Source: Flavobacterium tyrosinilyticum (GTDB lineage: Bacteria > Bacteroidota > Bacteroidia > Flavobacteriales > Flavobacteriaceae). Taken from it: a stretch of 64,000 bases of DNA. The notes below the pieces were generated by a model. The model had not been told where the DNA came from. It made no database searches and saw only the letters and a list, made by a program, of their open reading frames with translations. The stretch spans positions 626,456 to 690,455 of the forward strand of contig NZ_JAMOKG010000001.1 in NCBI RefSeq assembly GCF_023656565.1, given 5' to 3'. How positions within the stretch are numbered: position 1 is the first letter of the stretch; each line of letters starts with the position of its first letter. The translations under genes and the position numbers were made by a program. Below are positions 8,333 through 15,163 of the stretch, in pieces.

Positions 8333-8373
8333 ATAAAAAAACCCTTTTGGATTTTTAGATACCAAAAGGGTTT
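8333..8373 (-). terminator. Attenuator terminator of the second tandem leader
   Basis: Minus-strand stem AAACCCTTTTGG / CCAAAAGGGTTT, 11-base loop, then seven or more Ts. The 5' arm plus loop (CTTTTGGTATC, 8358-8368) is complementary over 11 positions, with one G-U pair, to GATACTAAAAG (8394-8404) at the stop codon of the preceding leader ORF, giving a mutually exclusive antiterminator. Confidence 0.85.
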
Positions 8374-8402
8374 AAGTTTTTACACTCAGTATGCTTTTAG
8401 TA

Positions 8403-8468
8403 TCAACAGACGTATGCGCAAATAACCGCGACAGTAAACATCTTGTTCATCTGTAAGGATTTATTCAT
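8403..8468 (-). CDS. Predicted leader peptide, second of a tandem pair (21 aa)
   Basis: 21 codons, with a second in-frame ATG at codon 7. The peptide contains MNKMFTVAV and ends ICAYVC, so Met at codons 7 and 10 and Cys at codons 17 and 21, the last codon before the TGA stop. It is followed 30 bases later by a strong terminator. The sequence across its stop codon pairs with the terminator 5' arm. A ribosome finishing the ORF would cover that sequence and let the terminator form; a ribosome stalled at Met or Cys codons would leave it free. It shares xNKMF with the leader at 8579-8650. Too short for standard gene finding. Confidence 0.65.
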   Translation of the reverse strand: MNKSLQMNKMFTVAVICAYVC

Positions 8469-8511
8469 CTGTGATTTATATTGTATTTTAAAATTTTGCA
8501 TTTCTGTTAAA

Positions 8512-8544
8512 TTAAAAAGCCTCCTAATATTTCTATCGGAGGCT
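8512..8544 (-). terminator. Attenuator terminator of the first tandem leader
   Basis: Minus-strand stem GCCTCC / GGAGGC (8519-8544) followed by TTTTTAATTT. The 5' arm AGCCTC can instead pair with GAGGCT (8597-8602) inside the preceding leader ORF. Confidence 0.8.
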
Positions 8545-8578
8545 CTTACTATATTGTTATTGTATTCTTACAATTTTT

Positions 8579-8650
8579 TTAAGCAATAGACACCCCAGCC
8601 TCGGTCTTAACCGAAATGGCACAAAACATTTTGTTGACTTTTAAGTTCAT
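8579..8650 (-). CDS. Predicted leader peptide, first of a tandem pair (23 aa)
   Basis: 23 codons, starting MNLKVNKMFCAISV. The codons Met-Phe-Cys (8-10) lie upstream of the GAGGCT segment (codons 17-18) that can pair with the terminator 5' arm AGCCTC. A small CGGT/ACCG hairpin lies between them. A core promoter (8678-8709) lies about 30 bases upstream, which argues against a longer 61-codon version of the frame starting at 8764. The downstream product is the second leader, the 66-aa ORF and possibly metX. The peptide is presumably not functional as a protein. Confidence 0.6.
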   Translation of the reverse strand: MNLKVNKMFCAISVKTEAGVSIA

Positions 8651-8677
8651 TTGATTTCTAGTAGTTTTTGGGTATAA

Positions 8678-8709
8678 CAAATATGCAAATATTTTTTTTA
8701 TTACACAAA
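8678..8709 (-). promoter_or_regulatory. Probable promoter of the tandem leader region
   Basis: Minus-strand TTTG (8706-8709), exactly 20 bases, then CATATTTG (8678-8685), one mismatch to TAnnTTTG. The predicted start (about 8671) gives a 20-base leader before the 23-aa ORF. Confidence 0.5.
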
Positions 8710-8747
8710 TAAAATTCAAGAATTTAATTACAAAATTCGTTGAAAAT

Positions 8748-8766
8748 GTGTTTTTTAACGACAAAA
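8748..8766 (-). promoter_or_regulatory. Copy of the TCGTTAAAAAA box shared by the leader promoters
   Basis: Minus-strand TTTTGTCGTTAAAAAACAC closely matches the boxes at 12003-12022 (TTTGGTCGTTAAAAAAATAC) and 15176-15195 (TTTGGTCGATTAAAAAATAG). In those two cases the box overlaps the -33 element and spacer; here it lies about 40 bases upstream of the core promoter. Candidate operator. Confidence 0.4.
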
Positions 8767-8795
8767 AACATCTTACAAAAACGAAAACGAAATAA

Positions 8796-8803
8796 CAAAG
8801 GTA
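8796..8803 (-). promoter_or_regulatory. TAnnTTTG element upstream of the tandem leaders
   Basis: Minus-strand TACCTTTG, a perfect -7 match, in the spacer after the homoserine-dehydrogenase-like gene. No TTTG sits at the right distance for a -33 element. Alternative start for the leader region. Confidence 0.4.
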
Positions 8804-8903
8804 AAAAACTTACAAAAAAGCTAATTTTTTCTTCATGACTCCATTTGACAAATCAATTTATCAAAGAACTTTTTTCTCTTTTTTCTTTTTTTTAACTAAA
8901 AAA

Positions 8904-9992
8904 TTAAAGCCAAACAGCTTCTTTGCTCCTAATTCGCTCCGCAATTTTCAGAATATCGGTTATAATTCCTCTAGAAATCGCTTGTTTGCAAGGCGGAGCA
9001 CTTTGAATTACGATAGGAATGTCGGCATAAGATTTAGTGAAAATTTCAAAAATGGCATCAGAACCTTTCAATTGTCCGATTGGAGAATCTACTGGTTCCG
9101 AAATCAACTTAACTTCCAAAATCCCTTTTTCAACATCAAACTCACCCACATATCTCAATACATGATTTTCTGCTTGAGTAATTTTGGTGATTTTAAAAGA
9201 TTTATCGAGAGCGTCTTTGTTTAGCACTCCGTTTTTCTCCAAATGCTCTTCGGTTATAAATGGCTTGATTTTAATGTCTGAAAGTTCAAAATCTTTTCCT
9301 ATTTCTCTGGCCAATATCAAAAGTTTTCTTGCTGTATCGTTTCCTGACAAATCTTCTTTAAAGTTTGACTTCATTAATCCTAAAAGACTCGCATCTTTTA
9401 AAACAGATGAAAACGAAACTTCTTCTGATGAAAATCGATTAAAAACATAACTTAGATGATCAGAGAAAACACCTCGAATTTTTGTGATTTTTTCGCCCGA
9501 ATAATACAAATCTCTTAAGGTTTGCAAAACGGGAATCCCAGTTTCGACAGAGGTTTCATATAAAAACTCTTTGCCATGCTTTTTAAGATTCGCTCGTAGT
9601 TCTTTATATAAGTCAATCGGGAGCGTATTGGCTTTTTTGTTAACCGCTACAATATTGAATCCGTTTTTGATTAGTGTATTGTAATGCTTTACCAATTCAT
9701 CACTGGCTGTTGCATCTACAGCTATCAAGTTTTCAAATTCGTTTTCTTGTGCAAATTCGACAATATCTTCTACTTTAAAAGGAACTGCCAATTGTCTAAA
9801 ATTGGTTTCCCAAGCATAACCAACGCCTTCTTTCTCAAAAAAAGCAACCGTCGAATTGGTTATTATGGGAAAATGAAAATCGACATTTTTGCTTTCAAGA
9901 AAAAACTCCTGACTTTCGACAATCTGATTAATCAAAGTACTTCCGATATTTCCAATTCCGAAAAGGATAATGTTTATTTTAAGCTTTGACAT
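8904..9992 (-). CDS. Homoserine-dehydrogenase-like protein, catalytic motifs degenerate
   Basis: 362 aa, colinear with the C-terminal dehydrogenase half of ThrA. The nucleotide-binding fold is kept (LFGIGNIGSTLINQIV, LIAVDATAS, AVNKKANTLP). The substrate and catalytic motifs are not: NVGAGLP is SVETGIP, GVFSGTLSY is GVFSDHLSY, GYTEPDP is GLMKSNF, and GAGAGSAVTARG is SAPPCKQAISRG. The stretch KEDLSGNDTARK retains the Asp and Lys of the active site. It is therefore probably not a normal homoserine dehydrogenase; it may be regulatory or have a new substrate. It lies between metY and the tandem leader region and has a structured 5' leader. Confidence 0.8.
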   Translation of the reverse strand: MSKLKINIILFGIGNIGSTLINQIVESQEFFLESKNVDFHFPIITNSTVAFFEKEGVGYAWETNFRQLAVPFKVEDIVEFAQENEFENLIAVDATASDELVKHYNTLIKNGFNIVAVNKKANTLPIDLYKELRANLKKHGKEFLYETSVETGIPVLQTLRDLYYSGEKITKIRGVFSDHLSYVFNRFSSEEVSFSSVLKDASLLGLMKSNFKEDLSGNDTARKLLILAREIGKDFELSDIKIKPFITEEHLEKNGVLNKDALDKSFKITKITQAENHVLRYVGEFDVEKGILEVKLISEPVDSPIGQLKGSDAIFEIFTKSYADIPIVIQSAPPCKQAISRGIITDILKIAERIRSKEAVWL

Positions 9993-10028
9993 AATTTCTA
10001 TTTTTTAATTTTTGAAACCATATAAGAG

Positions 10029-10104
10029 ATATAAGTTCATTTAATATTCCAACGTTTATCAGGTTAGACGCACTACGGTGCTTCTCTACAAAATGCACTT
10101 ATAT
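10029..10104 (-). promoter_or_regulatory. Structured 5' leader of the homoserine-dehydrogenase-like gene
   Basis: Minus strand: closing stem ATATAAG / CTTATAT; inside it a hairpin TAG-AGAA-GCAC-CGTA-GTGC-GT-CTA and a segment AACCTGATAAACGTTGG. It lies 37 bases before the start codon. No family I know matches fully: the ACCTGAT word recalls TPP riboswitches but the CTGAGA half is absent. Candidate RNA regulator. Confidence 0.45.
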
Positions 10105-10148
10105 TCCTTTTAGGGTTTAAATTTTATAAAGATGCTTTTCATAAAAAA

Positions 10149-10180
10149 TTACCTTTAGCAAAACCACTCGCTAAAGGCAA
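10149..10180 (-). terminator. Intrinsic terminator after metY
   Basis: Minus-strand TTGCCTTTAGC / GCTAAAGGTAA stem followed by TTTTTT, 26 bases after the metY stop. It separates metY from the dehydrogenase-like gene. Confidence 0.85.
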
Positions 10181-10205
10181 TTTTTCAAACAAAAAACAAA
10201 AAAAC

Positions 10206-11510
10206 CTAATTTTTATTGATGCTGAATTGAGAAAGCGAAACGCTCTCAAAAACAGTTTGCAAATCAGCAATTAAATCTTCAATATCTTCAATTCCCACAG
10301 ACAGACGAATCAAATCTTTAGAAACGCCTGTTTCTATTTGTTCTTCATCTGTTAATTGCTGGTGCGTAGTACTTGCTGGGTGAATAATCAGCGATTTTGT
10401 ATCGCCAATATTGGCTAGCAGAGAGAATAATTTAGTATCATCAACCACTTTTTTAGCAGCATCAAAACCTCCTTTTAATCCGAAAGTGATAATACCGCTT
10501 TGTCCTTCTGGCAGATATTCTTTGGCCAGATCATTATATTTACTCGATTTTAAACCTGGATAATTCACCCAAACCACCTCATCTTGTTTTTCTAACCATT
10601 CGGCTAGAGCCAAAGCATTTTCACTGTGTTTCTTAATTCGAATTGGAAGTGTTTCTAGTCCCTGAATAATCTGAAAAGCATTAAATGGACTTAAAGCAGC
10701 ACCAAAATCACGCAAACCTTCAATTCGAGCTTTTGCTATAAAAGCTGCATTTCCTAAGGCCTCATGATATACTAATCCGTGGTATCCTGCAGATGGCTCG
10801 GTAAATTCAGGAAATTTCCCGTTTGCCCAATCAAAGTTTCCAGCATCAATGATAACGCCTCCTAATGAAGTTCCGTTTCCTGCGATATATTTAGTTAAGG
10901 AATGAATTACAATATCGGCACCATATTTAATTGGGTTTAATAAATAAGGTGTCGCAACTGTATTATCTACTATAAATGGCACTTTGAATGCTTTGGCTTC
11001 TGCCGAAATTGCTTTTAAGTCTAGCACATCTAATTTTGGATTTCCAAGAGACTCCACAAAGAAAGCTCTTGTATTTTCTTTTGCTGCTTTGGTAAAATTT
11101 TCAGGTTTTGAAGGATCTACAAATGTGGTAGTAATTCCTAATCTTGGCAAGGTAACTTTTAATAGATTGTAAGTTCCTCCGTATAAACTATTTGAAGCAA
11201 CAATATGATCTCCCGCTTTTAAAAGTGTCAATAAAGTTGTTGAAATTGCAGATGCTCCAGAAGCCGTTACTACAGCTCCAATTCCGCCTTCAAGTGCTGC
11301 CAAACGCTGTTCTAAAATATCGTTTGTCGGATTGTTTAATCTCGTGTAGATAAATCCAGCTTCGGCAAGACCAAATAAATTGGCTGCATGATCTGCGTTA
11401 TTAAATACATATGATGATGTCTGGTAAATAGGCACGGCTCTTGTTCCTGAATTTTTAGTAACGTCGTGACCTGCATGTAATGCGTTTGTTGCAAATTTTT
11501 GTGTACTCAT
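10206..11510 (-). CDS. metY: O-acetylhomoserine sulfhydrylase
   Basis: 434 aa. Typical MetY length and motifs: YTRLNNPTNDILEQR, ASGASAISTTLL, SLYGGTYNLL, IVDNTVATPYLLNP (PLP-binding Asp) and the Schiff-base lysine in HSLTKYIAGNGTSLGG, the GNGT context being characteristic of MetY. It forms homocysteine from O-acetylhomoserine and sulfide, or cysteine from O-acetylserine in some species. It is preceded by a 58-aa ORF, a terminator and a Met/Cys-rich leader ORF, so its transcription is probably attenuated when methionine and cysteine are plentiful. Confidence 0.92.
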   Translation of the reverse strand: MSTQKFATNALHAGHDVTKNSGTRAVPIYQTSSYVFNNADHAANLFGLAEAGFIYTRLNNPTNDILEQRLAALEGGIGAVVTASGASAISTTLLTLLKAGDHIVASNSLYGGTYNLLKVTLPRLGITTTFVDPSKPENFTKAAKENTRAFFVESLGNPKLDVLDLKAISAEAKAFKVPFIVDNTVATPYLLNPIKYGADIVIHSLTKYIAGNGTSLGGVIIDAGNFDWANGKFPEFTEPSAGYHGLVYHEALGNAAFIAKARIEGLRDFGAALSPFNAFQIIQGLETLPIRIKKHSENALALAEWLEKQDEVVWVNYPGLKSSKYNDLAKEYLPEGQSGIITFGLKGGFDAAKKVVDDTKLFSLLANIGDTKSLIIHPASTTHQQLTDEEQIETGVSKDLIRLSVGIEDIEDLIADLQTVFESVSLSQFSINKN

Positions 11511-11587
11511 GATTTCTTAGTTTTTTAGGTATTTTTAATACGTTTATATATATTGTAATTGATATTGCTATTGAATCTGAAATTGAT

Positions 11588-11764
11588 TTAAGCCAAAATA
11601 TCTTCAGCTTCTTCTTCAAGATCATATAGATGAAACAGTAATGATTTCTGCGTTTTTATCTGCTGTGCAGGATCATATTTTGGAGTTTCAGTTGATACTT
11701 CTTCCGAATTATTATTTCTTAATAAGTATTGAAATGCGATTGTATTTATATCTAGTGTATTCAT
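11588..11764 (-). CDS. Small uncharacterised acidic protein upstream of metY
   Basis: 58 aa, starting MNTLDINTIAFQYLLRNNN, ending SLLFHLYDLEEEAEDILA. It is strongly acidic at the C-terminus and has no Cys. I do not recognise a family. It lies between the attenuator terminator (25 bases upstream) and metY (77 bases downstream), so it would be co-transcribed and co-regulated with metY. The codon use resembles the neighbouring genes. The SLLFxxY near the end is shared with the 66-aa ORF before metX. Confidence 0.6.
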   Translation of the reverse strand: MNTLDINTIAFQYLLRNNNSEEVSTETPKYDPAQQIKTQKSLLFHLYDLEEEAEDILA

Positions 11765-11788
11765 GATTTAAAATTTAAAATGTTGGAA

Positions 11789-11826
11789 ATAAAAAAGCCC
11801 TTTCGGATGGCGACCAAAAGGGCTTA
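11789..11826 (-). terminator. Attenuator terminator before the 58-aa ORF and metY
   Basis: Minus-strand stem AAGCCCTTTTGG / CCGAAAGGGCTT followed by six Ts. The 5' arm CTTTTGGT (11813-11820) can pair with GCCAAAAG (11859-11866), the last codons of the leader ORF. Confidence 0.88.
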
Positions 11827-11855
11827 TAGTTTAACTATAACAAAGATTGTCTCTT

Positions 11856-11936
11856 TCACTTTTGGCAACAGCAAATTGGGATGCACATTTGCATCATCTC
11901 ACAACACATCATATTTCTTTTTGCTATTGTTTTCAT
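11856..11936 (-). CDS. Predicted Met/Cys-rich leader peptide of metY (26 aa)
   Basis: 26 codons. Residues 9-18 read MMCCEMMQMC and residues 22-24 are CCC, so 6 Met (including the start) and 6 Cys in 26 residues. Such density is what leader peptides of amino-acid attenuators show (compare His or Trp leaders). The Cys run is followed by Gln-Lys-stop, and those codons contain the GCCAAAAG segment complementary to the terminator 5' arm. The predicted sense: low charged Met- or Cys-tRNA stalls the ribosome upstream, the antiterminator forms and metY is read. Confidence 0.8.
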   Translation of the reverse strand: MKTIAKRNMMCCEMMQMCIPICCCQK

Positions 11937-11953
11937 TTTGATTTAAAATTTGA

Positions 11954-11987
11954 ATTCGACTATTTTTTAAATTCGACTAATTCGATA
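11954..11987. repeat. Three TTCGA words between promoter and leader ORF of metY
   Basis: ATTCGACTA at 11954-11962 and 11971-11979 and ATTCGATA at 11980-11987, in the first transcribed bases. Candidate operator half-sites; protein unknown. Confidence 0.4.
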
Positions 11988-11990
11988 GAG

Positions 11991-12022
11991 TAAATGTAAT
12001 AAGTATTTTTTTAACGACCAAA
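11991..12022 (-). promoter_or_regulatory. Promoter of the metY leader transcript
   Basis: Minus-strand TTTG (12019-12022), 20 bases, then TACATTTA (11991-11998), one mismatch to TAnnTTTG. The -33 and spacer form the box TTTGGTCGTTAAAAAAATAC that recurs before the leader of the TonB receptor gene. Confidence 0.6.
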
Positions 12023-12057
12023 TTAAAATTGAAATTTTATACTATTTTTTTTAGAAT

Positions 12058-12092
12058 CTCTTTCAAGCCTTTTAAATAAAGGCCTGAAAGAG
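12058..12092 (-). other. Stem-loop downstream of the TonB receptor gene
   Basis: Minus-strand CTCTTTCA-G-GCCTTT / AAAGGC-T-TGAAAGAG, a long stem, but the following bases (ATTCTAAAA) are not a U-tract. It may act as a 3' protective stem or weak terminator. Confidence 0.5.
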
Positions 12093-12102
12093 CCTATTTT
12101 AA

Positions 12103-14949
12103 TTAAAATTTAAAGCTTAAGCGTGCAAAACCAAATCTTCCGTTTAACCCAAATTGAGAAACTGCTCTTGAATAAGCAAACTGATTCGCATTTGTCAAAT
12201 CTGTACTTGGCGCAGGCGACAAAGTTGGAGTTGTATTTGTAAAGGCAGGAGTTGCAGGATTATTTCTGTCTGGATAAACATCTCCTATATTATTCACTCC
12301 AATTGTAGCTCTCAAATGCTCGTTGATCTGATATCCTAAAGACAAATCGGTAACCAATTTTGCGCTGTATTCTGGATGTTCGTACACAGAAGAAAATCCG
12401 TCCAGATTAACATCTGTTGCTCCTGGATCTGTAACTTTTCCGAAATAGCTGTTTCTTAAATAGATATCTAGTTTTTTAATATTGAAAGTAGTCATCAAAT
12501 TGGCTTTCAATTTCGGAATCGCTTCTTCTAAATATACTCGGCTTGATTCTGGGAAGAAAGAATAAATGTAAGGTTCTCCTCCTGCATTCACTATAGATTG
12601 CGGAATATGCAGATCCCCTACTCTTTTGGTTTCATTAAAGCTAAATGCAAAATCGTTTCTAATTGTGAAATCCTGAATTACATCGTATTTCTGAGAAATT
12701 ACCAAATCAATCCCTTTTGTTTCAGAATCGATTCCGTTTGTCCAGAATGAAGCTCTTTCTACGCCTTTCAAATCAAATGCTTGTTGAAACAAAGTCAATG
12801 CCTCTGCTTGTTCTGGCGAAGTTGCAGCACCGATTTGCGCATCTGTTGGTCTAGAATATTGTCCAGACAATACAATTCTGTCGTTGATTCTTGTAAAATA
12901 AGCATCAGTTGCAATGGTTATGTTAGCTTCAGGAATTTTGAATGTAAATCCCGTACTGATGCTTTTTGATTTTTCTGGTTTTAAACTTTCAATTCCAATA
13001 CTTTTTGCCGCTTGTGAATCGTTTGTAAAATAACCCACTTGGTATGGAGATCCATTGATAAACTGAGTAGAACTTGACTCAAAATATCTTTGCTGCAAAG
13101 AAGGCGCTCTAAAACCAGTTTGTCCAGAAATTCTCCAATTGATATTATCATTTAATTTTAAAAGAGAAGCCAGTTTGAACGTAACCGTATTTCCAAAATC
13201 TGAATAATTTTCATAACGCGCAGCTCCATTTATAAGCCATTTTTCAGTGGCATTCAATTCTAAATCAACATAAGCGGCACCACTTTTTCTGTCTTTTTCT
13301 TTAGCATCCGAAGGCTGAAATCCTGAAAATCCTTGCGCTCCTGCTCCACGTTTGTTTCCGAAGAAGTCAGTTACAATCAATGGTGAATTACTTGGCAGAA
13401 TTCCTGAAACTAAATTTCCGTTTACATCATATAATCCGTAAGAAGCTTCTTCTCCTGCTTTAATTTGGTAGTTTTCATATCTGAATTCACCTCCAAAAGC
13501 AACGTTCAGCCCAGAAAGAACATCCAGTTTTTTGCTAAAGTCCAAATTGGTAGTGCTCTGTAAAAACGAAACTTTTCCGGCATCAAAGCTAAAAGGAGAA
13601 TTGGTTCCTAAAGTCGCGTTGATAGAATTATTCACATCATAATTAAAAGAGTTTGTTCCTAAGTTGGTGCTTAAATCGGTATCAAACCCAAATAATTGTG
13701 TATTTACACCAATTGCTGCTGAAGCATCTAAAATTTTTGATTCAATTTCTGGCAAGAATCCGTTTTGATACACTTGCGTGAAAGTACCAGAACCATTTGG
13801 CAATCTATTGAACGCATACGATTTACCTCCTCTATAAGAAACCCCTCCAAAAGAATATAAAGAAGTGGTTTCGCTCAAAGGATATTTAGCATTAAAATAC
13901 AATTGTCCTGCAGCCAATTCTGACTGCCCAACACTCATATTATAATCACTTCTCTGCTGACCTCTGTAAGCCAATTCATTATTAGTTACGTCAAAATTTA
14001 AAGCCGTCTGCATTTGCGCAATTGTTGATGCAGATGCAATAGCATTTTGTTGTGCTGTTGTAAAATAACCTACTTGCGGCGCATATTGTTTTAAAGAAGA
14101 CAAAATCTGAGCCGAGTTTGCAGTTGTATTAATATTGCTAAACAAAGAGTTGATTTCTACTCCATTTTGCGCCGCTCTATTTTCAACGGCATTGTAAGCA
14201 TTAAAAATTCCATTACTTCTTATTCCTGCTCTACTCGTTGCTTGTCTTGTTACCGCAGTTCCTGTAACATTTAAGAAACTTCCCGGTTTACCTAATGAAG
14301 TTCCGTAGTTTAAATCGATTTGGGCAGTTTGACCGTCTGCTCCTCCTTCAAAATTATTTGATCCCGAAGACAAATTGGCTCCATACTGAATTCCTCCTGT
14401 CAAATAATTAGCGTTTTTCTTTAGAACAATATTAATGACTCCTGCAATCGCATCAGAACCATATTGTGCGGCAGCTCCATCTCGTAAAACTTCTATTCTT
14501 TCTATTGCAAAAGACGGAATTGCATTTAAGTCTGTTCCTACAGACCCTCTTCCTGGCGATCCGTTTATGTTTACTAAAGCACTTGTATGTCTTCTTTTTC
14601 CGTTTACTAAAATTAAAACCTGATCTGGTCCTAATCCTCTTAATTGTGCAGGGTCAACGTGGTCTGTTGCATCTGCTGTAGATGTTGGGTTACTCGTAAA
14701 CGACGGCGCAACATAATTTAAAATTTGAGTTACACTCGTTTGCGGTGCTCCTTTTGTTATTTCTGATACGTTAAAAACATCAACCGGAACCGGCACATCT
14801 GTTTTAACTCTGTTTTTACTTCTTGATCCAATAATAGTAACTTCAGACAGTTCGTTGTTTTTTAGACTATCCTGCTCTTTTTTATTGTCCTGAGCATAAA
14901 GTCCTGAAAAAGTCACAAGACCTAAAACGATTAGTACATTTTTCTTCAT
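12103..14949 (-). CDS. TonB-dependent outer-membrane receptor in the methionine locus
   Basis: 948 aa. Signal peptide (MKKNVLIVLGLVTFSGLYAQ), TonB-box region, then a plug domain (residues about 50-170) with QLRGLGPDQVLILVNGKRRH and RIEVLRDGAAAQYGSDAIAGVINIVLKK. A long beta-barrel follows, ending in an aromatic residue (LSFKF). It lacks the N-terminal CarboxypepD-like domain and shows no SusD partner, so it is not a typical polysaccharide system. Its leader carries a Met/Cys ORF and terminator like those of the biosynthetic genes, which suggests that it imports a methionine-related or sulfur compound (or cobalamin for methionine synthase). The substrate is an inference. Confidence 0.9.
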   Translation of the reverse strand: MKKNVLIVLGLVTFSGLYAQDNKKEQDSLKNNELSEVTIIGSRSKNRVKTDVPVPVDVFNVSEITKGAPQTSVTQILNYVAPSFTSNPTSTADATDHVDPAQLRGLGPDQVLILVNGKRRHTSALVNINGSPGRGSVGTDLNAIPSFAIERIEVLRDGAAAQYGSDAIAGVINIVLKKNANYLTGGIQYGANLSSGSNNFEGGADGQTAQIDLNYGTSLGKPGSFLNVTGTAVTRQATSRAGIRSNGIFNAYNAVENRAAQNGVEINSLFSNINTTANSAQILSSLKQYAPQVGYFTTAQQNAIASASTIAQMQTALNFDVTNNELAYRGQQRSDYNMSVGQSELAAGQLYFNAKYPLSETTSLYSFGGVSYRGGKSYAFNRLPNGSGTFTQVYQNGFLPEIESKILDASAAIGVNTQLFGFDTDLSTNLGTNSFNYDVNNSINATLGTNSPFSFDAGKVSFLQSTTNLDFSKKLDVLSGLNVAFGGEFRYENYQIKAGEEASYGLYDVNGNLVSGILPSNSPLIVTDFFGNKRGAGAQGFSGFQPSDAKEKDRKSGAAYVDLELNATEKWLINGAARYENYSDFGNTVTFKLASLLKLNDNINWRISGQTGFRAPSLQQRYFESSSTQFINGSPYQVGYFTNDSQAAKSIGIESLKPEKSKSISTGFTFKIPEANITIATDAYFTRINDRIVLSGQYSRPTDAQIGAATSPEQAEALTLFQQAFDLKGVERASFWTNGIDSETKGIDLVISQKYDVIQDFTIRNDFAFSFNETKRVGDLHIPQSIVNAGGEPYIYSFFPESSRVYLEEAIPKLKANLMTTFNIKKLDIYLRNSYFGKVTDPGATDVNLDGFSSVYEHPEYSAKLVTDLSLGYQINEHLRATIGVNNIGDVYPDRNNPATPAFTNTTPTLSPAPSTDLTNANQFAYSRAVSQFGLNGRFGFARLSFKF

Positions 14950-15013
14950 TTCTTTTTTTACTGATTAATTATTGTTTTTGGCTTAAAAAAAATCTTACAG
15001 GTTTATTTTTGGC

Positions 15014-15045
15014 ATAAAAAAAACCTCTGCGGTTCGGCAGAGGTT
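15014..15045 (-). terminator. Attenuator terminator before the TonB receptor gene
   Basis: Minus-strand stem AACCTCTGC / GCAGAGGTT, 6-base loop, eight Ts. CTCTGC of the 5' arm can pair with GCAGAG (15084-15089) in the leader ORF. It lies 64 bases before the start codon of the receptor. Confidence 0.88.
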
Positions 15046-15071
15046 CTATTTATATTTTTATTGAAAAATAA

Positions 15072-15140
15072 TTACAATAGCGTCTCTGCGGATAACTCCG
15101 GCATCTTACAAGACATCATATTGCAAACTGTAAATCTCAT
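15072..15140 (-). CDS. Predicted Met/Cys leader peptide of the TonB receptor (22 aa)
   Basis: 22 codons, MRFTVCNMMSCKMPELSA then four more residues. Met at codons 1, 8, 9 and 13 and Cys at 6 and 11 precede the segment GCAGAG (codons 18-19) that can pair with the terminator 5' arm. A ribosome stalled at codons 6-13 leaves this segment free; one that reaches the TAA covers or passes it. It is the fourth case of the same arrangement in 7 kb. Confidence 0.72.
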   Translation of the reverse strand: MRFTVCNMMSCKMPELSAETLL

Positions 15141-15163
15141 TTGTTTCTTTTGTTTTAACGGGG

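Noticed and set aside
8579..8764. A 61-codon version of the first tandem leader
   Set aside because: A promoter with good spacing lies inside the extra part, and the short form has the same layout as the other leaders.
10029..10104. TPP riboswitch, because of the word AACCTGAT
   Set aside because: The CTGAGA half and the GCGTAGGGA part are missing and the downstream gene is not a thiamine gene.
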